64,000 bases of DNA from Phorcus lineatus. Its lineage: Eukaryota; Mollusca; Gastropoda; Trochida; Trochidae. The stretch's first letter is position 1, and each line of letters opens with the position of its first letter. The notes under the pieces are model-generated. The model worked only from the letters and a program-made list of their open reading frames with translations, was not told the DNA's origin and made no database searches. The stretch is from assembly GCA_921293015.1 (NCBI GenBank), contig OV121096.1, positions 11,225,000-11,288,999 of the forward strand, given 5' to 3'. Below, piece after piece: positions 1 through 12,370 of the stretch. The position numbers and the translations under genes are program-made.

Positions 1-429
1 GATTGCATATGCATTCGAAATAGCCAGTTTTGACGCGAATAAACAAGCTGACTAAAGACACCATGAATGTAACATTTTCGCGAAAAAATTAAAGTATTTA
101 AAATAAAGCATCAGTATCATATGAACTTAAAAGGTACGTACCGAAAACATCGCAAAAATCATTTATCGTCAATCCTAACCACGCGGTTACGGTTAGCTGG
201 CGTTCGATAACGTTAAGGGATATACTTGTGTTTCAAAAGGTGGTATAGGTCCCACGCTACTTTTTTCCCCGCTTCGGACAATGTGAGTTACTTTCTTACT
301 TACTTTCTACTACTTTGTTCAAAATATAGAATCCGTTTCATTGTATCACTCTATATTTAATTCTTTTGTATTTATAAGTCACTATCATAAATAAAAAATA
401 CTGCTAATCTTAATAATTTCTCCTGCCTG

Positions 430-542
430 GGGGTTGTTGCACGAAACACCTTAGCAGAAAGTTTAACCTAAGTTCCATCCTTTAACATTACGCCAAGGCT
501 TGGCATGGTGACTTAAGGTCACCTTCTTGTGCAACAGGTCCC
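430..542. repeat. Small MITE-like element with imperfect inverted ends
   Basis: The left end GGTTGTTGCACGAAACACC and the reverse complement of the right end CCTGTTGCACAAGAAGGTG are imperfect inverted repeats about 110 bp apart. No coding capacity. Confidence 0.4.
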
Positions 543-1139
543 TGATCAATGATTTTGTACAATGGCACTGTTCTCATCTTAAGTGCAGCCCGATGTTAAG
601 AATAAATCAACTACCAAACTAGCTGTCTCTGGAACAATTCGACCTGAGTTCTAAGATTAGGAAAGCGAACCGACAGTTGTTCATTCTGAAAGATAGTACT
701 AGGGTTGTTTGTAACACGAACAGAAGACCTAATTCCTTTGACAGCAAGTTTGCCCCTATATGTATTGAGTGTAATATCATAATGTGACATTATATTATAT
801 AAATCTTATTTATTTGAATATAAGAAATTATCATAAAGATTTAATGTAACATTCAATTTAGATGGGTTAAGAACTATAACAAGTTGAATGATATTGAGAT
901 TATCTACGACAAGAAATGGTTAAATCGGCAGTGGATGATTTCTATAACGAAATTGTTTCACTTGTTGGAGGTATATTATAAATAGAAATAAGCCTCTTAA
1001 AATTCAACAAAATGGACAAGGTGTATGAATGTTTGAGAAGAATAAATTTTTGCAGATTATACAACTACAATATCATTTGAAGTGCTAATAAAGGTCTCAG
1101 TGCAATTAAGTCCAACCGTAACGATACACCATCAAATAT

Positions 1140-1236
1140 TGGGAACCCAGTGTTGCCAGAGAACTGGGAGCCAATGCGACAAAATAAGAGATGAACTTAC
1201 AGGAAAAATACCACCCTGTGTCCATCTTCCCATATG
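1140..1236 (+). other. Possible degenerate CCP-like coding fragment
   Basis: One frame reads GTQCCQRTGSQCD and then GKIPPC, loosely like the end of a CCP, followed by a GTAATA. It could be a remnant of the missing first CCP of gene A, but the match rests on cysteine spacing only and may be chance. Confidence 0.2.
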
Positions 1237-1806
1237 GGTAATATAATTCTATATAAATCCAATTGTGGTTGAATGATTGATTGATGGGGTTATTAAGTTA
1301 CAAAAGTTGATGTATGATCTATAGATGGGATAGATCTGGAAATTATTTATTATACATTTTTGCTAGAAGGTCCTACATTGTATAAAACTCGAACAAATAT
1401 TTATTGCAGCACTAACTAAAACAGAAGGATATTTGATATTGTAATCAACCTCATGAATATTTTAGGTCTGCAACAGTTCTCCTCCAGGACTGCTGCGCTA
1501 CTAATACCTAAAATGATGTTGTGAGGTACATTGTACGTACATTGTAAGGGATTAGAGTTGTTTTAATCTTGAATCCCCAAACCCTCACCCCATCTTCCTC
1601 TCAAATATATGTAGTGCTAAAATTGACACAGGTTGCTCATAATTTTAGAACATTATCTTCGTTACATAGCCTATAAAGTTTGTAGACCACTCTCCATTTC
1701 GAATCTAGGCATAACAGGGTGTGAATCCTCAAATCTTTCGTTTCTTCTATAGAAATCCTTAGCATAGAGGATCTCGAATAGTGAGGCTTTCTCTATCAGC
1801 TAAACT

Positions 1807-1995
1807 TCAAGTTTTGGACACACTCACATTCATAGAATCAATGCTGGATAGAATCAGTTTATTACGAAATTCGCATAATTTAGATTTTGAATATCCCATT
1901 ATGTATAGTCGGGTATTGGTTGGTAGGATATCGTATAGGATTTTGTATTGCAACCATTGTAAAAGTGTATGGATATTGTATTTAAAAGGTATCAT
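1807..1995 (-). mobile_element. LINE (non-LTR retrotransposon) fragment
   Basis: The minus strand encodes LLQWLQYKILYDILPTNTRL then YIMGYSKSKLCEF. The pattern W.QY.I...ILPTN.......C is the segment upstream of the zinc knuckle after the reverse transcriptase in many LINEs, and matches FRWLQYGIINRILPT at the 33-kb fragment. The rest is missing or decayed. Confidence 0.5.
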
Positions 1996-4715
1996 GTAAT
2001 GTTTATACCATGTTTAAACAGGAATAATACATCGCAGTTTTCCCTTAAGAAGTAATTGATTGATCATTAGGACCTAGATCCTTTGTTTCTTACAGAACTT
2101 TTTATATAAAGAGGAAAAGTTGGTAATTCTTATTCATAGTTGGTTATTAGTGGGATATTTAGGTTCCTTTCATTAACATTATGATGATGATAACATATTA
2201 AGTAACATCTATGCATCTACAAGTATTTCACAGCATTTAATGTATGACCTTTCTTCAGCATTATCAAAAAGGGTTGGTGTTACTGTACACGTAGGGGGAC
2301 ACGTAGCCAAATGATGAACACTTACTTGGGTGTGGATGACGTTTATTGCTGACGTTTCCATATCTTGGTTTTAACACCCTGAAACCTTTTATATAACAAA
2401 AAGTACACATAACCAAAAGGCATGAAATGACTTCCAGGTCATACCAAAGAATATGGGTATTTACTCAATTACTTGCCACTAAATACCATTACTATTACAA
2501 CATTAGTTATTAACTTTACCTTAATTCACGTAAACTTTAGTTATAAGTTTAGGGTTAAATATATAAGATTTATGCCATACTATTTAATATAGAACACTAA
2601 CCTTTATCTTTGTTCTGTAAGTCTAGTCTGTGCTGTGTCTTAGAGAGAGGCAAGCTACATGATAGTCAGTCATGCATTAGAAAAGACAATAGATCGAGGG
2701 AAGACAATAGAAAAAATTGCCCGAGCAATAACCTTACCCTTGAAGTGAACAAACCCTCTAAATGCAGGCACTTGAAATTGACAAGCCTGCTATGTACAAC
2801 AAATTAGAACACCTTAAAATGCTATATACCATGAGAACGCTGGATTGAAAAAAATCTAACAAACACATGCCCAATAGATGTGTATAACTTATTGAACATG
2901 ATTTTAAAAAATAAAACATGCACAGTGAAATATGTGACTATCAAATTACGAATAGTTTTTTCAATTTTAATTAAATATCTACAAAACTTACAATGGGTTA
3001 ATTCGATAGCTTTACAATAGTGCGTACCTTATATTTCACCTCCATAACACAGGGTAAGTGGTATCATAAAATACATAATTGTCAATCAATCTGTAGAATT
3101 AATGCCTGCAAGTTTTCTTTGGAAAATTCCAAGTGAGAATATTGTTCTTTAGTTTGCGATGCGAGGTAAGATCTTAGCACTACTTCTGGCTTCTCTAGGA
3201 GTAAAAAGAGTCCAATGTCCTTATAAAATGACACTAAAATTAAAAATACTGCTGAAATATTATCAGCAAATAAAAGAGAACACATATTCTAATAGATGAA
3301 GAAGTTGTAATACTTTTACATCTATGAAAATAATAAATATCTTGGGGCTCTAAACAAAGCCATGTGGAGAACCGATCTTACATAAAACACTTTTTGAAAT
3401 TCCTTTGGATGTCCTGGAGTATCAATGGCCTTAACAAAATCAACAAAGACACAATAAAATATATGCAAAAGATCAGACCCAAATACAACTGAGATGTTAT
3501 TTCAAAATGCAATTAGCGACTTGCAACTTTTTTTTAAAGATGGGAATCAGCATTACACTAAAAAAAGTACTTCATGGTGAATTCGTAGCATGCATAGTTT
3601 AGCTATTATTGCTTTATTTCACTTTTTGATATTTCCGAACTCCATGCACCTTTGAGAAACTTCTCTGAAGGTACTTGCAATTAGGAGGTGAAACTTGCCT
3701 AAGTTGTACCTGCAGCCTTGGGTAGTGACGTGATTTTTCGAAATTTGGAAATTTCATAAAACTTTTTTTACCAGCAGGCCTTCAAAGAAGGATGTGGCCA
3801 TATTCAAAATTGCACCATTTTTAAGGAATTTACGACAAGTATGTAAACTTTACAAATCAATATAAACATCGGACGCAAACAGTCACAATGAACGATCAAA
3901 ATCGGGAAAAATACTTTAAAAAAAGTAATATGTGCTAATTTTTCAAAATGAACTTAGATACTTGAAACTTTTTTGACAGATGCCTAATAACAGTACACAT
4001 AAAAAAGTAAATTACGCCGAAAACATAAGTGTAATAGTTTTTTCGCATTATCAACTCCTTTGGAATAATCAGAGTTTTTAATAGGAGATTAGGTTAGCTA
4101 AAACATGCTGTTTAAGCTTACGGCATCATCCAATTTTCATGGAACTTCCACGAAAGATTGCTAACATCACAATGTTTTTACTGATGATATTTTGAATGCG
4201 GCTGTATTCTTTTGTATTATTTTATTCCTCACTTTACTATGACTTCAGGAACCTTTGCCCACTGTCTAATAGACATTCACCTCACTACTTCGAACCATAA
4301 AACATATATGTTGTAAGAAACAGTAGAAGTCGTGTAAGTTACCTAACATTGATTATGAGAAAATATTAGCTGTCTTAATGAAACGTTTTAACATATATAG
4401 TATTTCAAATCAAGGATCATTTTGAAACACATATCTAGGACACATTAAATGTCATGACACACTGTCTATTCTTTTAATAGGAGATATAATCAGTTGAGAA
4501 CGAAGCACTTTCTGATTGAAACTTTTTAAGATATATAGCATTCCATATGTGAATAAAACCAATTTTTATCAAGCAGCTGTATTATGACTGAAACTTGGAA
4601 AGCTATGAAAGATGTTTCCATGATTCACGCACGTGTATCAGGCAAGCTGTTTAGCTATATTTCACAAATTCAAAGTTGCATTGTAAGATTGTGACTGTGT
4701 TGTTATCTATTTAAG

Positions 4716-4837
4716 ACCACATCGCACTGGAACTGGTCCAGGAAACATGTTCGAAGAAGGTGACCATATGACTACTTATTATGTAAGCGACAATAAGGGA
4801 GCCGCTTCGTCTTGTCATGTTACCATCGACGTCAAAG
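4716..4837 (+). CDS. Gene A: HYR domain 1, C-terminal half
   Basis: 122 bp, RTGTGPGNMFEEGDHMTTYY then VSDNKGAASSCHVTIDVK, the closing half of a HYR domain. Same length and phases as gene B 54606-54727. The preceding exon, which must end in phase 2, was not found between 1 and 4715. Confidence 0.82.
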
Positions 4838-4869
4838 GTAGGAGCACGAAAATCTCCTTGAAATGCGAG

Positions 4870-4871
<2 letters not shown>

Positions 4872-4905
<34 letters not shown>
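4872..4905. repeat. (AT)n microsatellite
   Basis: Perfect AT dinucleotides just after a gene A donor. Read-through gives spurious YIYIYI open frames on both strands. Confidence 0.9.
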
Positions 4906-4907
<2 letters not shown>

Positions 4908-4936
4908 ATATTTGAAAAAGAGTTCACAAGTATACA

Positions 4937-5171
4937 GTATTATATATTCAAAGAAAAAAAATGACACATGGCCAACATTGCCCCAAAATGTTTCCTTTCT
5001 TCTAGGCATTGTGTCTTCTTGTATACCGTTAATATATACACAATATTTGAAAAAGAGTTTTCTTGTAGGCATTGTGTCAACATGTTGATAATAAAACATG
5101 TTGAGTAATAAAACATGTTGGGGCAATGTTGGCGATGTGTCATTTTTTTTCTTTGAATATATAATACTGTT
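4937..5171. repeat. Hairpin (foldback) element
   Basis: The left arm (about 4937-4996, TATATTCAAAGAAAAAAAAT then GACACATGGCCAACATTGCC) is reverse-complementary to the right arm (about 5108-5171). The spacer has a further direct repeat, CAATATTTGAAAAAGAGTT, at about 4906 and 5041. Confidence 0.7.
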
Positions 5172-5261
5172 GAAAAGACTTGTTATCAAGTCGAAATGCG
5201 ACGCATCCAGTCATCATTAAAATGATATCTACACCAAGTGTCGTCTGAAGTATTTTATTTT

Positions 5262-5263
<2 letters not shown>

Positions 5264-5329
<66 letters not shown>
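5264..5329. repeat. (AT)n microsatellite
   Basis: About 32 AT units. Such palindromic tracts are unstable and can seed rearrangement. Confidence 0.9.
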
Positions 5330-5330
<1 letters not shown>

Positions 5331-6062
5331 TTCATAGTTAAAGTAATAAAATTAATTAATAGATAAATAAATATGTTAGCCACAAGTTTCCTTTGGGTGT
5401 TATACTCACTAATTATGAACTGACATATTTTTCGATTATTTGAAGCCGTCAAACTACTCGCCGTTATTAGCTGTCAAAGAAGTGAATATTATAGAATATC
5501 GCTTCTCGGGGTAAAATAGAACAACCGAAATTTTATCTTAACCTTAATTTTGAAACAAATACTATGTATAGTGTCAGAATCGACCGGTGATTCGGATTTT
5601 GAACTCCCTTTGGGAGAGCCTATGAGGCAACGTAAAAAAGGTCCGTGCCAAATGTATGAGTGCCGAAAGCATTGCCATAGCATGACATGTTCGTGAGATT
5701 GTTTTCAAGGGTTGTAAGTGTTCTCACAGTTTTTACGAATCATAATGTAAGTAGGCATAGTGTGAGCGAGTGAGTTAGGGTTTAACGTGCTTTGAACAAT
5801 ATTTCAGTTATCAAACACGTGGATGACAAGCATCCAAAAGAGAGTGGACAGATAAGGGAGAAAGGGATCGAAAGGTTGAGGGAAAAGACGGAAAGAAAGG
5901 CATATAGTGAGAGATAGACAACAGGTTTTAGAAGGACTCAAATTTAGTCTGGCTTCTACCTGTCGACCTGTCCAGCTTGGATGTCCATACAAGGAGCATG
6001 AAAGCTCCAGCTGGCATAGCTCGTGGGGTCTTTGAAGCACGCAAACCACCACACCACGTTAA

Positions 6063-8958
6063 GGATGTTCGCTCCTCACCTACTGCGCATGACCAAATTG
6101 TCAACTTACAAGTCAAAGTTGCAAAACCTAAAAAGCCTGAAATCATAATGTTCTTATATTATAAACCAAAATGAAGCGGTAATTTCTCAATTTTGATGAT
6201 GTCTGATTAAATATTCATCAAAATTAACAAACGTAGTATTTTTACGACAACCGAAATGAAGTTACGGAAAGTGGTTATTTCGGCCGATTGCGCATAGTCA
6301 GTGAACAGTGGAAATAAACAGAGGCGGCCCAGTCTCATGTTACAGTCGCATGTGTTTACATTCGCCCTCAAGTTTAGTTCCCGGTGTATACAAGTGTTGA
6401 AACACAAGATATCAAGTCACCAAATTGAGGTTATGAAGCTGCCTAAAGTGTGTAATGAATTTACAAACCCCGCGCGAAGCAATGACCAATGTACCATTTC
6501 TCCGAGGCAAACATGGCTAGACAAAACACCACCAAATCTCGACACTTTACATGGATTTTCTCGATTTATTTGTTGAAGGTGATGAGGGAAATAATCAAGC
6601 TTTCCCTATTATATACTGCCCGACAGTGACAGGAAAAAATTCGACTAAAACCGCTGCCACTGAAAACTAAGAGTAACAGTAAACACATGTCATGCTTGTC
6701 GGCTGATAGTACCCTGTTGAAATTAGGTCATGCTTGTCAGCTGATTCCGATGCGAGCGACAGGGCGAGGCCAACAAAAAACAACAAATCACTGGCACCGG
6801 TATGTAAAATGTATTATGAACTCTAAATCTTCTTACTTTTCTGTCAACATCATTTCAATTTATGATTTAACTTATCTAATTTCATTTCATAGTGATTAAT
6901 TATCTATTTCTGTATCTTATTGTAATTAAATAACCTACTCTCTTGCTGAAACAAATCAAATAATACTTATATATTTTTTGTGAATTTTAGCAATGGGTCA
7001 TGACATTTATCTGTCACATTTTTCTTGAATTTACATTTACATTGAATGCACTGTAGACATTATTGTAGACTTAATATTCATTATTCTTGTCATTTAGAAC
7101 CTGAGATCACCACTGAAAAAGATGCTGTCAGCTAAAGCTGCAGAAATTGAGGTAATAAATTGATAATTATCAAATATATAAAGCAAATAAACACTTTTGA
7201 TTCACTGATTGTATTTGATTTATTCTGATCATTGAAAAAATCATCATTGATGAGAATATATTATTGAACTGAATACTTATATATGTTGTTGCTGCAAAAA
7301 GTAGAATGTATAAGCAGAAATGATGAATATTAAAAAAAGTTTTTATAATTATTTGGCGGCCAATGACTGAAATATTGCCTACGCCCTAGCAGCATTAGAC
7401 AGCCTACTCATTTGAATAATTAATTCATTACATAACAATAAGTTATATTGTTTTTAGGTCACAATTATATATATGTTTGAAGAATCATACTAATTATGAC
7501 AAATCAAGAAGGAAAAATCCTAATTGACCATTGTCAAGAATTAATTACTTTCATCATAGGTATTTTTTGTAATAATAAAACCTTTGTATATTTCTGTGTT
7601 CATGAATGATCATGTAATATTAACCTAATGAGAGAAGAAAGGTCAAAAAGGTCTTTCAGACTAGACATAATCAAATTTTTAAAAAATTAATTCCCCTTAA
7701 ATTCATAAAATATTGTTGGGAAGTTTTTTTAGGCTAGTGATTATGTTATGTGAGGTGTACAATGTTCTTTAAAACAAGATGACATTGAAAGTCACATCTT
7801 TCCTACAAGCTTGTTGCTCTTATTCCAAAGGCCAAATTATCAATTATGTTTATCATTGTATAAACTGTAATGGATTTTTAAAAAGATATGACAATATTGG
7901 CTGTTTGCCATTATGAAATGAAAAGGAATAAATTCTAATGAGTGTAGTTAACAAACTTATTCATCTTTTCAGGTAGATGTGAACTTTCATCCGATGCAGA
8001 GTAGAGGATAAACCGTTCTAATGGATGCTGTGACATACAGATCATACAAACCTATGATTTCCCAGTGTGTCTGTGAATCTCAGTTGGAGAATAATGACTT
8101 GATACATTCCTTTTTGGACAACATACAATAAACAAGGATTTATAGTTTCTGGTTGAGTTAAATTAATATTTTGTGTACCTGACAAGACACATTTCTCTAG
8201 GTATTTTATGTGCGCTTCAAGTTGACCAGTTGCTTCCCTTTATGATTTTTTGATTTTCTGTACCATTTGAAATGTGGTGTGAGAAAAGAAATAAATTTTA
8301 TTTTTGTGTTATTTCTACTGTTTTGTATTTTCTTCATTTTGATTTATTATAAATCAAAGACATATGGTGTGTTTAAAGGGAAAAAACGTGTCTGATGTAT
8401 TTTGAATTAATTCATAATTTTGCTGACTCATCAATTTTCAATTGTAACTATCATTTAAGCCAGTTTTATTTACTGTTTATCTTAGCAAGTAGATGTTGTT
8501 GAATGAATATGATTTGTATGTATGCATTCAGTTAGATTTTTAGATAATGAGTGGAGGAAAGCATGTTTTTAGTACAAAAATAGCTTGAATGTTGTTTATT
8601 TAATTGAAATGTTTCAATACATGTTGCGCCGTAGTGGCTAAAAACCCACACTACCATACATATTTTTTACCTTTTTCTGGAAGAAAATTATGTTAACTCT
8701 AACATATTTTCATATTAAAAAAAGTTTAATACAGGAAATAATTAAAATTTAAGATTTCTCAAAAAAGGTCAAGATTTCTCCATAGACTCCCATGTTAAAA
8801 CTGTGACTCACAAAGGGATCTTTGTCTTAGAATATTTCGAAAAAACCCACACTAACCCCTATTTTTTGGGGTTCATATTTCAAGCAAATACACTTAACTT
8901 TTGAAAAATACAAGTTAGAAAAAAAGTTTAATACTTTAAATTTGAGGAGCGAACATCC
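6063..8958. mobile_element. TTAA-flanked element with inverted ends (piggyBac-like non-autonomous?)
   Basis: GGATGTTCGCTCCTCA at 6063-6078 is perfectly inverted at 8943-8958, and TTAA flanks both ends (6059-6062, 8959-8962), as for piggyBac-type target duplications. I see no transposase in the 2.9 kb. An exon-like piece at 7096-7149 (AACCTGAGATCACC... followed by GTAATA) and an AATAAA near 8290 hint at captured transcribed sequence. It could instead be two unrelated solo ends. Confidence 0.45.
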
Positions 8959-9071
8959 TTAAGGTATTGAGTCCAGTGGTGGCATATGTAGGCATAACAA
9001 CTTGGGAACTGTCTGAGTTGCGTCTATACATCAAGTGCATTTGTAATTAATTTTGGCTGTGATAGATTTAC

Positions 9072-9245
9072 CTTGACATGCGCCTAGATGACTGTATTCT
9101 CCATTTTTGTTACAGGTTGTTACTAAATTCCCTTGTAGGTGAAAACCTTCATTGCAACTGAGGAAGCAAGGCCTTCCAAACACCGTTCCTTCCGGACAGA
9201 TAAGTTTCCCATTACTAATGACGGGCTCGGGTTCACAAGATTTAG
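9072..9245 (-). CDS. CCP/sushi exon in inverted orientation inside gene A (second of two)
   Basis: 174-bp minus-strand exon: KSCEPEPVISNGKLICPEGT, then GRPCFLSCNEGFHLQGN and TCNKNGEYSHLGAC. It has AG/GT borders and phase 1 at both ends, and joins in frame to the exon at 9415-9588. It resembles gene B exon 7 (C.PEP...G...C) but points against gene A. Confidence 0.82.
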
Positions 9246-9414
9246 CTGCAAGGCAATGGCCAATAGGTAACTTTCCTTTAAAACTCAAGTTTTATGACTC
9301 ATGATTTCAGATTCAAAAGACGTATGCGTATTTACAAATAAATACTAATAAAATAATATGTCTTACGACGGATTCAATTATGTTTATAATTGATCGTTTA
9401 TTTAAACTACTTAC

Positions 9415-9588
9415 GTTGACAATCCCCTAACGTCTCACTCCAGGTTTCCTTGTCGCAGGTGACAGAACTACTGCCTTTTACTTCAAATCCATCGTCACAC
9501 TCGACTGAACATTGTGACCCAGATACGATCCCGTTGGTACAGGATCTTCTTCCATTTTTAGGCCACGGTAGATCGATACAGCGGTAGG
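9415..9588 (-). CDS. CCP/sushi exon in inverted orientation inside gene A (first of two)
   Basis: 174-bp minus-strand exon: YRCIDLPWPKNGRRSCTNGI, GSQCSVECDDGFEVKGSS and CDKETWSETLGDC. GTAAGT donor, phase 1-1. It is the likely match of gene B exon 6. As no other minus-strand coding exon is seen nearby, the pair looks like an inverted piece of gene A rather than a separate gene. Confidence 0.8.
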
Positions 9589-9669
9589 CTTAAAAAAACT
9601 TCGTTTGTCAGTTTTCCATTTATTAACTTTTTTCGCTGTTTCTGTCAGTTTATACATTAGATAGAACTT

Positions 9670-9771
9670 GACCTGTGGGCATTATCACAAAAGTAAGCCC
9701 TCCGCCCTCGTGAATTGCCGTGGGCATTTCCCGGTGGCATCGGGCATACGTTTTTATAATGCCCGCGGGTC
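9670..9771. repeat. Short palindromic element
   Basis: GACCTGTGGGCATTAT at the left is inverted with two mismatches as ATAATGCCCGCGGGTC at the right, about 100 bp in all. It lies next to the inverted CCP exon. Confidence 0.55.
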
Positions 9772-10293
9772 ATGTCTTATCCTACACTTAAATACGCCGA
9801 CCTCCCTTTAATAATCCATATAACTTACAAAAGCTTAGATTTGAATATTTTATCTGCATTAAGGATGTAAGGATGTTTGTTTTATGTCAGTTTGAACAAT
9901 TTGGACCTAATTTAAACAGGCCGGTTGCAATCAGATTACATGCTGAATTTTAAAAGACTTTCGATGAACTTTCAGTTAATTTCCAAACAAAATATTTGCG
10001 GAAGAGGCAAATATTATTATTTTGAAGGTTTGAGTGCTTGAAAACAAAGCTTCAAATGCTCATTACTCACAAATTCAATGTTTAGGCTCTGATAATAGTT
10101 TCCCCTCAATCTAGGAGCTGTTATTTAAGGGTAATAGGTTTTAAAACATTTATTGAAAAAAAATGTGCACTGATGTGGGCAATAAGACACTGATGTTACA
10201 TCAAGGACAAATACAGTTATAGAAGGATTGTTGATAAACTATGGTCGAAGTCCAAATCAAAAAATTGTTCGCCTGAAATGGCAAAGTCAACTA

Positions 10294-10295
<2 letters not shown>

Positions 10296-10341
<46 letters not shown>
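10296..10341. repeat. (AT)n microsatellite
   Basis: About 22 perfect AT units, on the far side of the inverted CCP exons from the AT tracts at 4872 and 5264. Confidence 0.9.
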
Positions 10342-10344
<3 letters not shown>

Positions 10345-12370
10345 AAATAAGTAAATAGAAAATGCAAAAATTATCCCCCGCTACAGAAGGTAAAGAATAA
10401 ATATATTTGCATGCGAAAATAAGATGTCTCGGCCTAATATGAACCAGTTCGTGGACATTAAGAGCGGATTTAGCATTATTTGCAGACGAATATGTCGTGG
10501 CTACCTTTTCAGAGCACTGCGGTCATTCAAAAAGAGTGAGATGAGTTTAATTTAATTCTTTCCGGGTTTACAACTTAACTAAAAAACTCTCAAGTTTGTT
10601 GTATCAAGAAAATGATAAGGGTGATAGATTCCTGACTTGGCCCAAATTATGTACATCGCCTTCAGCTTCTACTCGACCGCTTCCTTGTATGACACATTCT
10701 CTCCCAACAGAGGTATCTCCGTCATAAGTTTCTATAAAACCTCTGCCTTAATACGAAGATTTCACGGGCTTCCGGCAGTATACCCTACCGGCACAATATC
10801 GCAGCTTTAACTACTTGGCAATATTTCAGCCAATGAAAACAACGAATGCATGATTAACATATTTGTTGTCACGCAGGTCTGTGCAATGACACAGTCGCAA
10901 AATGAGACGTTTGTGTTCTCAAGATGACTAAAAGTGCAAGGTACATATTCGAATAATGTTTACCTTTTGGAAAGCTTAATGAAATAACTTGAACGATTTA
11001 GATAAGTTTTGAAACGGCGTCGCTGATTGCACAACTAACTTTGATTGCATCCAATCAGCTATCAAATTTCTAGACCGAGACACCTTTGTATCAAACAGGG
11101 GTTGTAAAGGAATTTATGACGTTAGGGGGGATTATCTGTGTCAGTGACATAATTAGAGTTAGATCAACTAAATAATTGTCTTGCTCTCTCTATGAGCGGC
11201 GGATTGTCTGAATTTTGTCATGGCACACCCCTTGACCATACAAATGTATCTTTAATTTGAAGGAATCTTGTTTCAAAGTGCATTTAAATCCTTCTGCAAA
11301 CGCCATAAATGTGTTTAAAAGAAAGAGAGGGTTGGCTGCTTTTCATCACACAAAAGCGTGTTTGTCTTCAATGGTGTGCATTTTGCTCTTACTAACGAGC
11401 TTAATGGACATGTCTTTATGATTCGTAGCTGATATCTATTTTTAAAAATAAAACTCAGATGAAATCTTGAAAGAATTGTTTCTAGGTTTTTGTGCCTAAA
11501 GTCTGAACGATTTTACAAGCTGATGATGAAATATTTTCCATATGGTCATTTCATTGAACGTCACTGAACCATGTAAATCCTAAATGAATTTCAACAGTTT
11601 CTATTATGATACTGTTATAAAGAGGAAGAAAATGATATGTCTGAAAGGTATGCTCTTGTTTTTTGAGGGATTAAGAGCAACAATAAAATCTTTTTTTGCC
11701 CATTTTCGAGATTTATCAAAAATTTGTTAACGCTTTCTTCAATTGTCTTCAAATATCAGACGCTGAGGATCAAATGCAAGTGTCATCGGCAAATAACGTG
11801 ATACAATTTGTAGTTCAGCATTATGTCATTGATATAAATAAGTAATGAAAAGGACGAACGAATGAGCCTTTAGGTACTCATGCATTTAATTTACATTTTC
11901 TTTATTGACTTCCTTTCCTATCACCTTTGGCATAACATTTTGATGTTTCCATTTTGATGACAAGCTACCCCGTTCAACAAACAGAGAGGTTATGCAGTTG
12001 AAAGTGATAGTAGTACTCAATGATTTATGTTATCTGGTTCACTGGTTTTGTTCACAAGTACATAAGATGAGTTTGTTCACAAGGTTCGGTAATTGCATGG
12101 AATAGTTAATCATCGCACGATCCTATTGTTAGGTGTCCAAGTTATATCCAGTAATTTATGATATTTTCGTTCACTTGCTTCGCCAGTATTTCATATTAAT
12201 TTGAATGAAACGCAGCTTTTTCTTTTTCTGCTCCCTGCTCTCCACAGTGACAGTTCGGCTTGCAATGCAAAGCTTGATAGCTTCTGGTCAGCGATGACCA
12301 GCAAATAGGAGTGTGTACCCCTTATCACGTGCCAACTGGAACATTTACATTGTATCAAATTGGATTACAG

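Larger units (their letters stand above)
1..4715. other. Region upstream of first visible gene A exon
   Basis: AT-rich noncoding sequence. It holds an inverted-end MITE-like element (about 430-542), a LINE-like fragment (1807-1995) and a doubtful CCP-like piece (1140-1236). I found no signal peptide, HYR N-half or promoter for gene A here. Confidence 0.5.
4838..9071. other. Gene A intron, repeat-rich
   Basis: Contains AT microsatellites, a 235-bp hairpin, and a TTAA-flanked element. 5330-6058 has no recognisable gene. Confidence 0.5.
9589..12370. other. Gene A intron
   Basis: Noncoding, with a 100-bp palindromic element (9670-9771) and an AT microsatellite (10296-10341). No exon was recognised in either orientation. 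Confidence 0.5.

Noticed and set aside
5261-5452. YIYIYI-rich open frame
   Set aside because: Translation of an AT microsatellite.
9072-9588. A separate minus-strand CCP gene between HYR exons
   Set aside because: Only two exons are visible, both with open phase-1 ends, and they correspond in number and order to the exons missing from gene A. An inverted block of gene A explains more; not excluded.
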